Source: Paracoccaceae bacterium (lineage in GTDB: Bacteria; Pseudomonadota; Alphaproteobacteria; Rhodobacterales; Rhodobacteraceae). From it: a DNA stretch of 11,034 bases. The notes below the pieces were generated by a model. It saw only the letters and a list, made by a program, of their open reading frames with translations, ran no database searches and had not been told where the DNA came from. This document shows, one piece after another, positions 1-6,740 of the stretch. How positions within the stretch are numbered: the first letter of the stretch is position 1; every line of letters begins with the position of its first letter. The translations under genes were made by a program, and so were the position numbers. The DNA lies in the NCBI GenBank assembly GCA_016764835.1, contig JAESRD010000366.1, positions 1 through 11,034 on the forward strand, written 5' to 3'.

Positions 1-935
1 CCGCGCTGGCACTGGCCAAAAAGGCGTTTGAGCTGAAGCCGCGCCATGATGAAACCCTCGATATATTGCTCAAACTTCAGGCGGGGTCGCAAGACTGGCA
101 AGGCGCGCGCCAGACGCTGGGCGCCAAGCTGAAAAACGGCGCTTTGCCGCGTGATGTGTTTAAGCGCCGCGACGCGGTTTTGGCCCTGTCTGCCGCCAAA
201 GCAACGGCGCAAAACAGCGACGGTGAGAATAGCGAGGCCGCGGCCAAAGCCATGCAAAACGCTGCGATTGAGGCGCACCGTCAGTCGCCTGACCTTGTGC
301 CAGCTGCCGTTATGGCCGCGCAAAGCTACGTGAAATCTGGCAATAAACGTCATGCCACGCGGGCCTTGCGCAAAGCGTGGGATTCGCATCCGCACCCTGA
401 TCTGGCCGCCGCTTTTGCAGCGATAGAGCCCGAAGAGGAAGCGACAGCCCGGATCAAACGCTTTGGTTTGTTGACCAAGGGCAAGCCAGACCACGCCGAG
501 ACCAAAATGCTGATGGCCGAGCTACAGATTGTGGCCGAAGACTTCCCGGCCGCCGAGCGCGCACTTGGCGATCTGGTCGAGTCCGACCCGACCGCCCGTG
601 TGCTGACTCTGATGGCCGCGATCGAACGCGGCAAGGGCGCAGACGATTCGGTGGTGCGCGGTTGGCTGACAAAAGCGCTGACAGCGCCGCGTGGGCCGCA
701 ATGGATTTGCAACAATTGCCAACACATTCATGTGAACTGGGAGCCGGTTTGCACCCAGTGTCAGGGCTTTGATACCCTTGCATGGCGCGCACCAAAGAGC
801 ACTGATGTGGCCATGCCAAGTGGCACTGAGATGTTGCCGCTGATCACCGGCGCGCCAGAGCCGATTGTGTCTGATGGCGATGATGACAGCGCCAGTGATG
901 ACGCTGCTACGATCACGATTGAGGCGAATAATTAG
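1..935 (+). CDS. hemY: HemY-type TPR protein, C-terminal part (5' end outside window)
   Basis: The frame is open from base 3 to the TAG at 933-935, and no start is needed inside the window, so this is the C-terminal part (about 310 residues) of a longer gene. The visible part is Ala-rich and helical with TPR-like spacing. It ends in a small metal-binding module, CxxC-x10-CxxC, with cysteine codons at 708, 717, 750 and 759, followed by FDTLAW and an acidic tail. HemY proteins are inner-membrane TPR proteins linked to late haem biosynthesis; in alphaproteobacteria the gene usually follows hemC/hemD. The N-terminal membrane segments expected of the family lie outside the window. The zinc ribbon also resembles the rubredoxin-like end of LapB, so a more general TPR adaptor is the alternative. 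The stop overlaps that of the convergent tetR gene. The name rests on the C-terminal pattern only; the exact role is not shown. Confidence 0.72.
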   Translation, partial: ALALAKKAFELKPRHDETLDILLKLQAGSQDWQGARQTLGAKLKNGALPRDVFKRRDAVLALSAAKATAQNSDGENSEAAAKAMQNAAIEAHRQSPDLVPAAVMAAQSYVKSGNKRHATRALRKAWDSHPHPDLAAAFAAIEPEEEATARIKRFGLLTKGKPDHAETKMLMAELQIVAEDFPAAERALGDLVESDPTARVLTLMAAIERGKGADDSVVRGWLTKALTAPRGPQWICNNCQHIHVNWEPVCTQCQGFDTLAWRAPKSTDVAMPSGTEMLPLITGAPEPIVSDGDDDSASDDAATITIEANN

Positions 936-1585
936 CCGTCTTTGCGCAGGTAACGAATAACCATTTCGGCCGATTCTTCGCCGCGCCGGGCCAACCATGC
1001 GTCATCAATCGGGCAGTGAAAAGCTGCACGCAATGTGTGAATGTTGGAGATTGGGAAGTAGCAAAGCGAGGCTACAAAAATGTAGAACTCGGTCGGGTCT
1101 ATGCCTGCGCGAAAATCGCCAAGCTCTTGGCCGCGCTTGAGAATTATGCGCAGCTGGACGATCAGCTTTGACTGGATATCACTGGCATCATGAATGGCGC
1201 GAATGGTTTCGCCGCCGCGCAGGTTCTCGGTATTGAGCATAGAGATAAACCACGGATTCTTGCGAAAATGCTCCATGGTGAACACCACCAACGCCCGCAC
1301 AGCGGCTTCGGGGGCCAGATCGCCAAGATCCAGCGCGCTTTCGCCCTCGCGGATTTGCACATAAGCCTCGCGCAAAGCGGCGGCATAGACCGCATTCTTG
1401 TCGCCAAAATACTCGTAGATCATCGGTTTACTGACACCTGCGCGGCGGGCGATCTCATCCACCCGCGCCCCGGCAAAACCTTTGGTTGAAAATTCGATAA
1501 GCGCGGAATCGAGGATCAGCTTACGTGACGCCGTAGCATCTCGGTTGCGCTGTACCTTTTTCTTCTTGGGTTTGCTGGTTGTCAT
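932..1585 (-). CDS. TetR/AcrR family transcriptional regulator, last gene of the tct operon
   Basis: A one-component repressor-type protein of 217 residues from the chosen ATG. A Lys-rich N-terminal tail (KPKKKK) precedes a classical TetR helix-turn-helix: ARVDEIARRAGVSKPMIYEYF, then a GDKNAVYAAALREAY helix. The C-terminal ligand domain contains NPWFISMLNTEN and a FPISNIHTL stretch of the kind seen in TetR_C_29-like domains (recalled, not searched). I chose ATG 1585-1583 because AGGG lies 5 bases upstream and it sits 7 bases after the tctA stop. A GTG at 1606-1604 would add 7 residues and overlap tctA by 14 bases. The gene is co-directional with tctCBA and probably co-transcribed. The palindrome upstream of tctC is the obvious target, giving negative autoregulation relieved by a transported or derived ligand. 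The 3' end overlaps hemY by four bases. The ligand is unknown. Confidence 0.9.
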   Translation of the reverse strand: MTTSKPKKKKVQRNRDATASRKLILDSALIEFSTKGFAGARVDEIARRAGVSKPMIYEYFGDKNAVYAAALREAYVQIREGESALDLGDLAPEAAVRALVVFTMEHFRKNPWFISMLNTENLRGGETIRAIHDASDIQSKLIVQLRIILKRGQELGDFRAGIDPTEFYIFVASLCYFPISNIHTLRAAFHCPIDDAWLARRGEESAEMVIRYLRKDG

Positions 1586-1592
1586 TCTGGCC

Positions 1593-3104
1593 CTAACGGT
1601 GGTCACGGTTTACCAGCCGCCCAAATGCACGTCTTACTGCGGGAATACCAGCCAAAATTGACACGATGACCAAGAGCGCGAAGCCTGCCGAGATGGGGCG
1701 CATGAAAAACGGTGTCAGGTCGCCGTCGCTGAGGATCAAGCCGCGGCGCAGGCTTTTGTCGAGCAAAGCGCCAAGAATGATGCCGAGCACGAGCGGCGGC
1801 ATTGGGTATTTCATCTTACGCAGCAAGAAGCCGACGAGGCCGAAGAAAACCATGACCCAGATGTCGAACACCCGCTGCGAGATCGCATAGGGGCCAATGA
1901 CGCAGAGCGTGAAAACGATGGGCATGAGGTATGAGTTTGGCACCCGAAGCACCACCACGAACAGCGGCGTCAGCGATAGGCCAAGCACCAAAATGGCGAT
2001 GGTGGCTAAGAACAGCATGACGGCGATGGAGTAGATGAACTCTGGTTGCTCGATCATGATCATTGGGCCGGGGCGGACGCCGTGGATGAACAATGCCGCG
2101 ATCAGCACCGCCGAGGGCGCAGAGCCGGGAATGCCCAGCGTGATCGCCGGGATCAGCGAACCGGGGACCACGGCGCTATTGCCGGTTTCGGCCGCGATCA
2201 GCCCCTCATGCGAGCCTTTGCCAAACTGGTCGCGCTCTTTGGAGCTGCGTTTCGCCGCCGCATAAGAGGCCCATGCGCCGATATCTTCGCCGACACCGGG
2301 GATGATACCGACCAAGGTGCCCAAGATGCCGGAGCGAATGATCGTCACCCGATATTTGATCAGGTCGACCAGTCTGGGGATAGAGCGGCTGCGTTTTTTG
2401 GCCGGGGTGACGACGTTGCCGTCATTGCCCGCCATGGCCGTGAGCACTTCGGCAAAGCCAAACACGCCGACCATGGCCGGGATAAGCCCGATGCCACCGT
2501 TCAAATCGCGCATTCCCATATTAAACCGCACCACAGCGTGGATACCCTCGGAGCCGATCATAGCAATGCCGAGGCCCAACAATCCGGCAATGTAGCCCTT
2601 GAGCGGGTTACCATCTGCCGTCAGTTGGCCTGAGATGACGATACCAAACACGGCCAGCCAAAAGAACTCGAACGAGCCGAACTTTAGGGCTGCGGCGGCA
2701 AGCGGCGGGGCCAGCAGCACCAACAAGATAATGCCGAGGATCGTGCCGAGCGCCGAGCCGACCGTGGCCAGCCCCATGGCGTAGGCCGCCTCGCCGCGTT
2801 TGGCTAAGGGGTAGCCGTCAAGCGCTGTGGCCGCACTGGCCGGTGTGCCGGGAATGTTAAGCAATATGGCGCTGCGCGAACCGCCATAGATAGCGCCGAC
2901 ATACATGCAGATGAGTACGAGGATCGCAGCGTCGCGGTCGAGCGAATAGGTCAGGCTGGTCAGCAGGGCAACGCCCATTGTCGCCGTTAGCCCCGGCAAG
3001 GAGCCGACAAATATGCCAAGGGTGGTGGCCCAGAGCACGTGAAACAACATCATCGGTGTCGTCATCAGCGCAAACGCGGTGGCGAGGCTTTGAATGGTTT
3101 CCAT
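1593..3104 (-). CDS. tctA: Tripartite tricarboxylate transporter, large permease subunit TctA
   Basis: Large inner-membrane subunit of a secondary TTT transporter, 503 residues, the usual family length, with about ten to twelve hydrophobic segments. Hallmarks are GSLPGLT at residues 34-40, the conserved block at 73-106 containing YGGSRSAILLNIPGTPASA and DGYPLAKRGEA, and a second-half counterpart with GIIPGVGEDIGAW near 267-279 and LGIPGSAPSAVL near 323-334. It forms the channel-like part with TctB and receives solute from TctC. The ATG shares one base with the TGA of tctB (TGATG), and no convincing Shine-Dalgarno sequence is visible, so translation is probably coupled to tctB. The stop is followed after 7 bases by the preferred tetR start. 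The symbol names the family; citrate or tricarboxylate as substrate is not shown, and TTT systems carry many carboxylates. Confidence 0.95.
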   Translation of the reverse strand: METIQSLATAFALMTTPMMLFHVLWATTLGIFVGSLPGLTATMGVALLTSLTYSLDRDAAILVLICMYVGAIYGGSRSAILLNIPGTPASAATALDGYPLAKRGEAAYAMGLATVGSALGTILGIILLVLLAPPLAAAALKFGSFEFFWLAVFGIVISGQLTADGNPLKGYIAGLLGLGIAMIGSEGIHAVVRFNMGMRDLNGGIGLIPAMVGVFGFAEVLTAMAGNDGNVVTPAKKRSRSIPRLVDLIKYRVTIIRSGILGTLVGIIPGVGEDIGAWASYAAAKRSSKERDQFGKGSHEGLIAAETGNSAVVPGSLIPAITLGIPGSAPSAVLIAALFIHGVRPGPMIMIEQPEFIYSIAVMLFLATIAILVLGLSLTPLFVVVLRVPNSYLMPIVFTLCVIGPYAISQRVFDIWVMVFFGLVGFLLRKMKYPMPPLVLGIILGALLDKSLRRGLILSDGDLTPFFMRPISAGFALLVIVSILAGIPAVRRAFGRLVNRDHR

Positions 3105-3583
3105 CAGGGCAACCGCACCAAGAACGCATAGCGAAACAGCGCCGAGATTAGGCCCGAGAAGACCAAGCCCATGACCACAGCCGCTAGCAGCTTTTGCCCG
3201 CGTTGGCGGGGCGAATGTGCTTTGTCATAGGTGAAACGGGCGGCAAAGGCGGTGATGAACACGAATGTGGCGATATAGAAAGGCAGCTTGCCGACCAACA
3301 GGATGGCGAAGGCGCCGCACAAAGCGGCTGCCCATAACAGGTTGCTTATATTGCCAAAATCTATGGCGCCGCTGGGGTCGTCTTTGGCTGATGTCACATA
3401 TAGCAAGCCGCCGCAAAGCGTGATCAGCACGCCAAGCACCATGGGCAAAAGGCCGGGTATGCTGCCCGGATGAATATTGCGCACTTCGAGCCGGTCCATG
3501 ACATAGCCACCCCAGAGCATGGCCAGCCCTAAGGCTATCAGCACAAAAGCCATCGCCTTATCGGCGCTTTTCATTGGTATCAT
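3104..3583 (-). CDS. tctB: Tripartite tricarboxylate transporter, small membrane subunit TctB
   Basis: Small membrane subunit of the TTT transporter, 159 residues, typical for TctB. Four hydrophobic segments are visible, around residues 10-27, 43-64, 83-118 (probably two close helices) and 132-150. The loop HPGSIPGLLP at 38-47 is characteristic of the family. The start ATG at 3583-3581 has AAGGA 7 bases upstream, which decides it over the ATG three codons later. It lies between tctC (53 untranslated bases, with a strong hairpin) and tctA (one-base overlap). TctB proteins are poorly conserved, so much of the assignment comes from length, topology and position. The function is probably structural or coupling within the TctAB membrane complex. 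Confidence 0.9.
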   Translation of the reverse strand: MIPMKSADKAMAFVLIALGLAMLWGGYVMDRLEVRNIHPGSIPGLLPMVLGVLITLCGGLLYVTSAKDDPSGAIDFGNISNLLWAAALCGAFAILLVGKLPFYIATFVFITAFAARFTYDKAHSPRQRGQKLLAAVVMGLVFSGLISALFRYAFLVRLP

Positions 3584-3604
3584 CGCGGGTTCCTTCGCGG
3601 GATA

Positions 3605-3628
3605 TTCCGCAGCCCTAAGGCTACGGAA
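3605..3628 (-). promoter_or_regulatory. Intercistronic RNA hairpin between tctC and tctB
   Basis: Bases 3605-3614 (TTCCGCAGCC) pair with 3619-3628 (GGCTACGGAA) around a four-base loop. The only DNA mismatch becomes a G-U wobble in the transcribed (-) strand, so the RNA can form an uninterrupted 10-bp stem. No U-run follows, so a full intrinsic terminator is unlikely. Placed after a binding-protein gene and before membrane genes, it would fit 3'-end protection of tctC mRNA or partial attenuation, giving more TctC than TctAB. The role is inferred. Confidence 0.6.
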
Positions 3629-3637
3629 CTTAGCACT

Positions 3638-4642
3638 TTATTCGCAACTAATACCGATCTCAGATGGATCGATCACAGCTTCGCCACGTGTCACACGCGC
3701 ACAAGCTTCGGCGATAACAACTGGCATTGCGCGGGCAATCGCCTCAGCACCGTAGCTTGGCGCAAAGACAGCACCACGTGCAGAAGCATATTCCTGCAAC
3801 TCAGGCGAGTTCATGATCCGGCTTTCCCAGATGGCATCAATACGGTCATAGACCTCTTGCGGCGCACCGGCGGGGATGAACACACCAAAGTAATCAGGGG
3901 CGATGACCATGTTTGGCAGCCAGTCGGTGATCGGCGGCACGGGGGCCAGACCTTCAACAACAAGCGGCGTGTCGGACAACACGGCTAAGGGACGCAGCGC
4001 GCCTGCCTTGGCCATTTCTGTCTGCTCAACGGCGAGCTGGGTTGTGGCGACGACTTCGCCAGAAACAGCTGCAATAACAGCGGGGTTGCCGCCATCATAG
4101 GCCACCATGCGTGCGCCAAACTCACCGCCAGCCGCTTCGCGGATCGCCGCAAGCGCCATCCCGCCAGATGAGTTGATGCCTGCTGTGCCAACGATCACGT
4201 CATCGCCGCGCATAGCCTCTAGCAATTGGCCAAAGTCTTGATACGGCGATCCGGGGTTAACGCTGACCATGGGCGCATTGGCCACGTGCAAGTAGACGGC
4301 GTAATCTTCGATGGAGGTGTTCTCCATCAGGCCGGTTATCGCATAGGTCGCGTTATTGGCGATCGCGTTTGCGGTCCAAGTATAGCCGTCGCGCGGGGCC
4401 TCAAGAGCGGCAATTGTGCCGATTGAGCCAGAAGCGCCGGGTTGGTTGATGACCACAACCGCCACGCCCAGCTCTTCGGCCAAGATCGGCGCGATAACGC
4501 GGGTCACTTGGTCAGTCGAGCCACCGGCGGACCACGGCACAATAATGTTGATCGGGTGGTCAGGCTGCCACTCAGCAGCGGCGGTTGTTGCGGCAAATAC
4601 CGCCCCCGCCAAAATCGTTGTTCGGACTAGGTTCTTATACAT
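3638..4642 (-). CDS. tctC: TTT transporter periplasmic solute-binding protein (Bug/TctC family)
   Basis: Periplasmic receptor of the TTT system, 334 residues, the normal Bug-protein size. Residues 1 to about 23 form a Sec signal peptide (charged start, hydrophobic core, TTAAA then EWQPD). The mature start HPINIIVPWSAGGSTDQ is the typical family opening, with the AGGSTD loop that contacts the carboxylate. Further family blocks are NQPGASGSIG, GTAGINSSGG and NPAVIAAVSGEV. Two cysteines near the C-terminus (in EACARV and GISCE) could form a disulfide in the periplasm. The ATG has a strong GGGAGGA 8 bases upstream. It is the first gene of the operon, directly downstream of a sigma70-like promoter with a palindromic operator, so it is likely induced by substrate through the TetR protein. 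The ligand cannot be assigned from sequence, because Bug proteins bind diverse carboxylates and some other acids. Confidence 0.95.
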   Translation of the reverse strand: MYKNLVRTTILAGAVFAATTAAAEWQPDHPINIIVPWSAGGSTDQVTRVIAPILAEELGVAVVVINQPGASGSIGTIAALEAPRDGYTWTANAIANNATYAITGLMENTSIEDYAVYLHVANAPMVSVNPGSPYQDFGQLLEAMRGDDVIVGTAGINSSGGMALAAIREAAGGEFGARMVAYDGGNPAVIAAVSGEVVATTQLAVEQTEMAKAGALRPLAVLSDTPLVVEGLAPVPPITDWLPNMVIAPDYFGVFIPAGAPQEVYDRIDAIWESRIMNSPELQEYASARGAVFAPSYGAEAIARAMPVVIAEACARVTRGEAVIDPSEIGISCE

Positions 4643-4650
4643 CCTCAGGT

Positions 4651-4657
4651 TCCTCCC
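4651..4657 (-). promoter_or_regulatory. Ribosome binding site of tctC
   Basis: GGGAGGA on the - strand, 8 bases before the tctC ATG. It is a near-consensus site, much stronger than the sites before tctB and tctA, in keeping with high expression of the binding protein. Confidence 0.75.
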
Positions 4658-4663
4658 ATTTAT

Positions 4664-4679
4664 TACCTACTAGTCGGTA
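4664..4679. promoter_or_regulatory. Palindromic operator candidate for the TetR regulator
   Basis: TACCTACTAGTCGGTA reads as an inverted repeat with 7 of 8 base pairs matching; the one mismatch is T4668 against C4675. The form TACCgACT-AGTcGGTA is typical of many TetR-family operators. It lies 22 bases upstream of the tctC start and covers the transcription start predicted from the -35/-10 pair at 4712-4684, so a bound repressor would block initiation. Binding by the TetR protein encoded at 932-1585 is inferred. Confidence 0.65.
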
Positions 4680-4683
4680 GCTT

Positions 4684-4712
4684 ATGTTAGGCAGCGAATT
4701 TCCATGCGTCAA
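4684..4712 (-). promoter_or_regulatory. Sigma70-like promoter of the tctCBA-tetR operon
   Basis: On the - strand a -35 box TTGACG (4712-4707) and a -10 box TAACAT (4689-4684) are separated by exactly 17 bases. They match the consensus at 5 of 6 and 4 of 6 positions. The expected start is near 4677, inside the palindrome, giving a leader of about 35 bases before the tctC ATG. A short inverted repeat ATGCG...CGCAT (4704-4725) overlaps the -35 box. Confidence 0.6.
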
Positions 4713-4741
4713 GTTTGTTGCGCATTAACCGGGTGGCGCCG

Positions 4742-5812
4742 CTATGGCGACGGCACCCAGCCGTTATAAATGGCCGATGATGTGCCGAGTGGCAGGGACA
4801 CCACCTCACTATTGCGGCTTGATTGATAGATCGCAGAGATCAGCTCTATCGAATGACGGGCATCTTGCATATTAGGCGGATTGGCCCCCGATCTGCCGGT
4901 AAGCGCGCCGTAAATTTCGCCATAAAGCCCGGAAAACCGCAACTTGCCCTCGGGCACAGTCGCCACTGCCGCATCAATCTCTTGCTGTTTATTCGGGTCC
5001 GTGGCGGTGAAAGTCCAACTGCCATCGCCAATAGAATAAGGCAAAACATCGCTTTGCGCCGTGACATGCTCAAAACATAACCGCAGGCGCGAGCTGTCAT
5101 TGGCAGCCCCCAGCGTGATCGATGATGTCACCAATGCACCGCTTTGCATTTTGAGCGAGATCGCCCCGCAATCATCGGTTTCAATATCATTGACCCGTGT
5201 GTCAAGAAACGCCGCAACTTGGGCTACCGGGCCCAAAGCACAGCAGACCAGATTGTGAATATGGATGGCATGGCCGACAATCGCGCCGCCGCGCTCACTG
5301 GCCCAAGTGCCGCGCCATGGCACGGCATAATAGGCATCGCCACGCTGCCAATGGGTCTCTAGCGCCGCAGTATATGGTTTGCCAACCATGTCTTGCTCGA
5401 TCAGATGCAACAGTTTCTGATAGCCGTGGCCGTAACGGTATTGAAAGACCGGAAACACCTGTTTGCCGCGCTGCTCGGCCAGCGCCACCACCGCGTCGGC
5501 CTCGGCCAATGAGGTGGTAAAAGGCTTTTCACAGACCACATTTTTGTCGGCCCGCAAAGCGTCCATCATCACCGGATAGTGCAGATGCGGCGGCAGACAA
5601 TTGCAGACCAGATCAATATCTGGGTTGCGTAACACGGCGGCAATATCAGTGGTGATTTCGCAGTTTTCAATGCTGCCACGGGCCTTATCCGCACGCTCAA
5701 GATCGAGGTCGCAAATCATGGCAACGTTAAACTTGTCAGGATGGGCCAAGAACCCTTCAATATGAGAGCCGCCAATACCGGCGCCAATCACGGCAACATT
5801 AATGTGCGTCAC
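4742..5812 (-). CDS. Gfo/Idh/MocA family NAD(P)-dependent oxidoreductase, end of the ABC operon
   Basis: A cytoplasmic sugar- or polyol-dehydrogenase-like protein, 356 residues, normal for the family. The Rossmann dinucleotide loop is GAGIGGSH at residues 10-17, an acidic DLD near 35-37 could hold the ribose hydroxyls, and the EKP signature with its catalytic Lys is at 95-97. The second-domain motif is GGAIVGHAIHIHNL at 175-188. Aligned with the usual GG-x3-D-x3-H-x2-D pattern it keeps the His (184) but has Gly180 and Asn187 at the two Asp positions. The GTG start at 5812-5810 is chosen because AAAGAGG ends 5 bases upstream; an ATG one base earlier (5813-5811) is out of frame and meets a TGA at once. 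It follows the permease gene by 23 bases and is probably in the same transcript, so it likely acts on the imported sugar. The substrate is unknown. Confidence 0.92.
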   Translation of the reverse strand: MTHINVAVIGAGIGGSHIEGFLAHPDKFNVAMICDLDLERADKARGSIENCEITTDIAAVLRNPDIDLVCNCLPPHLHYPVMMDALRADKNVVCEKPFTTSLAEADAVVALAEQRGKQVFPVFQYRYGHGYQKLLHLIEQDMVGKPYTAALETHWQRGDAYYAVPWRGTWASERGGAIVGHAIHIHNLVCCALGPVAQVAAFLDTRVNDIETDDCGAISLKMQSGALVTSSITLGAANDSSRLRLCFEHVTAQSDVLPYSIGDGSWTFTATDPNKQQEIDAAVATVPEGKLRFSGLYGEIYGALTGRSGANPPNMQDARHSIELISAIYQSSRNSEVVSLPLGTSSAIYNGWVPSP

Positions 5813-5835
5813 ATTAGCCTCTTTGTGTTTTGGAG

Positions 5836-6738
5836 TTACTTCAAGCCACTCATGGCAATGCCACGAATGATCAGTTTTTGGAAAATGACGAAGAATAGGA
5901 TGACCGGCACCAGCGACAAGATCGACATAGCAAACATCTGTCCATAAGCCGATTGGCTTTCTTGGTCAACGAAGAGTCGCAAGGCCAAGGGTACTGTGTA
6001 AGATTCGAGGTCATTGAGGTAGATAAGCGGTGCGAGGAAATCTTCCCAGACCCAGATGAAGGAAAAAATCGCGGCCGTGGCCATAGCAGGCAGCGACAAT
6101 GGCACGATGATCGCCCAGTAGATCTTATAGGGGCTACAGCCATCAATGCTCGCCGCTTCATCAAGCTCGATCGGCAATTGGCGGAAGAATTGAACCATTA
6201 GGAAAATAAAGAACGCATCTGTGGCTAGGAACCGTGGCACGACCAAGGGTAGGTAAGTGTCCACCCAGCCGAGTTTCAGGAACATCACATATTGCGGGAT
6301 AAGAACGACGTGATACGGGATCATTAAAGTCATCATCATCAGCGAGAAGAAAAACTTGCGGCCCGTGAATTCCAGCCGAGCAAAGGCATAGGCGGCAAAG
6401 GAACAGGAGATCAGGTTCCCAAGCACCGAAAGCCCGGTGACGAGGAATGAGTTCATGTAGAAACGGCTGAAACTAACGCGCAGCCCAACCCAACCGTCGC
6501 TGTAATTGCTCCACTTAAACTCAGATGGCCAAATGGAAAGATTACCAAAAATCTCATTATCGGGTTTGAGCGACGCGGCCAGCATCCACAGCAAGGGATA
6601 GATCATGATGAAGGCAAAGAATGCCAGGAACAGATGCTTAAGCAACTGCGCCCGCCGCTTGCGTTTTTTACGCTCTGCTTTCAGTCTCTTAGAGACTTCA
6701 GCGACATCAAATCCGGGTTCAACAATAATATCTGACAT
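5836..6738 (-). CDS. ABC sugar transporter permease, MalG/UgpE-like (CUT1)
   Basis: Inner-membrane permease of a CUT1-type carbohydrate ABC importer, 300 residues. A basic cytoplasmic N-terminus (about residues 16-30, AERKKRKRRA) precedes six hydrophobic segments. The ATPase-docking EAA loop is at 191-213: ELDEAASIDG, nine residues, then IIVP, which matches EAA-x3-G-x9-I-x-LP except for Val in place of Leu. I chose ATG 6738-6736: GAGAGGG lies 7 bases upstream and the ATG is 2 bases after the preceding permease's stop. An in-frame TTG two codons earlier overlaps that stop and has worse spacing. It pairs with the upstream permease to form the membrane channel. No ATPase gene is in this operon within the window. 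Confidence 0.95.
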   Translation of the reverse strand: MSDIIVEPGFDVAEVSKRLKAERKKRKRRAQLLKHLFLAFFAFIMIYPLLWMLAASLKPDNEIFGNLSIWPSEFKWSNYSDGWVGLRVSFSRFYMNSFLVTGLSVLGNLISCSFAAYAFARLEFTGRKFFFSLMMMTLMIPYHVVLIPQYVMFLKLGWVDTYLPLVVPRFLATDAFFIFLMVQFFRQLPIELDEAASIDGCSPYKIYWAIIVPLSLPAMATAAIFSFIWVWEDFLAPLIYLNDLESYTVPLALRLFVDQESQSAYGQMFAMSILSLVPVILFFVIFQKLIIRGIAMSGLK

Positions 6739-6740
6739 GA

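Noticed and set aside
522..998. 158-residue open frame on the - strand within hemY
   Set aside because: Antisense to hemY, whose frame carries the zinc ribbon; no motif or ribosome binding site supports the reverse frame.
2046..2633. 195-residue open frame on the + strand
   Set aside because: Antisense to tctA; the Asp/His/Arg/Gln-rich text is the usual mirror of hydrophobic membrane-protein codons.
4704..4725. ATGCG...CGCAT inverted repeat as terminator of the ABC operon
   Set aside because: The stem is short and bulged with no following U-run, and it overlaps a good -35 box, so a terminator call is not supported.
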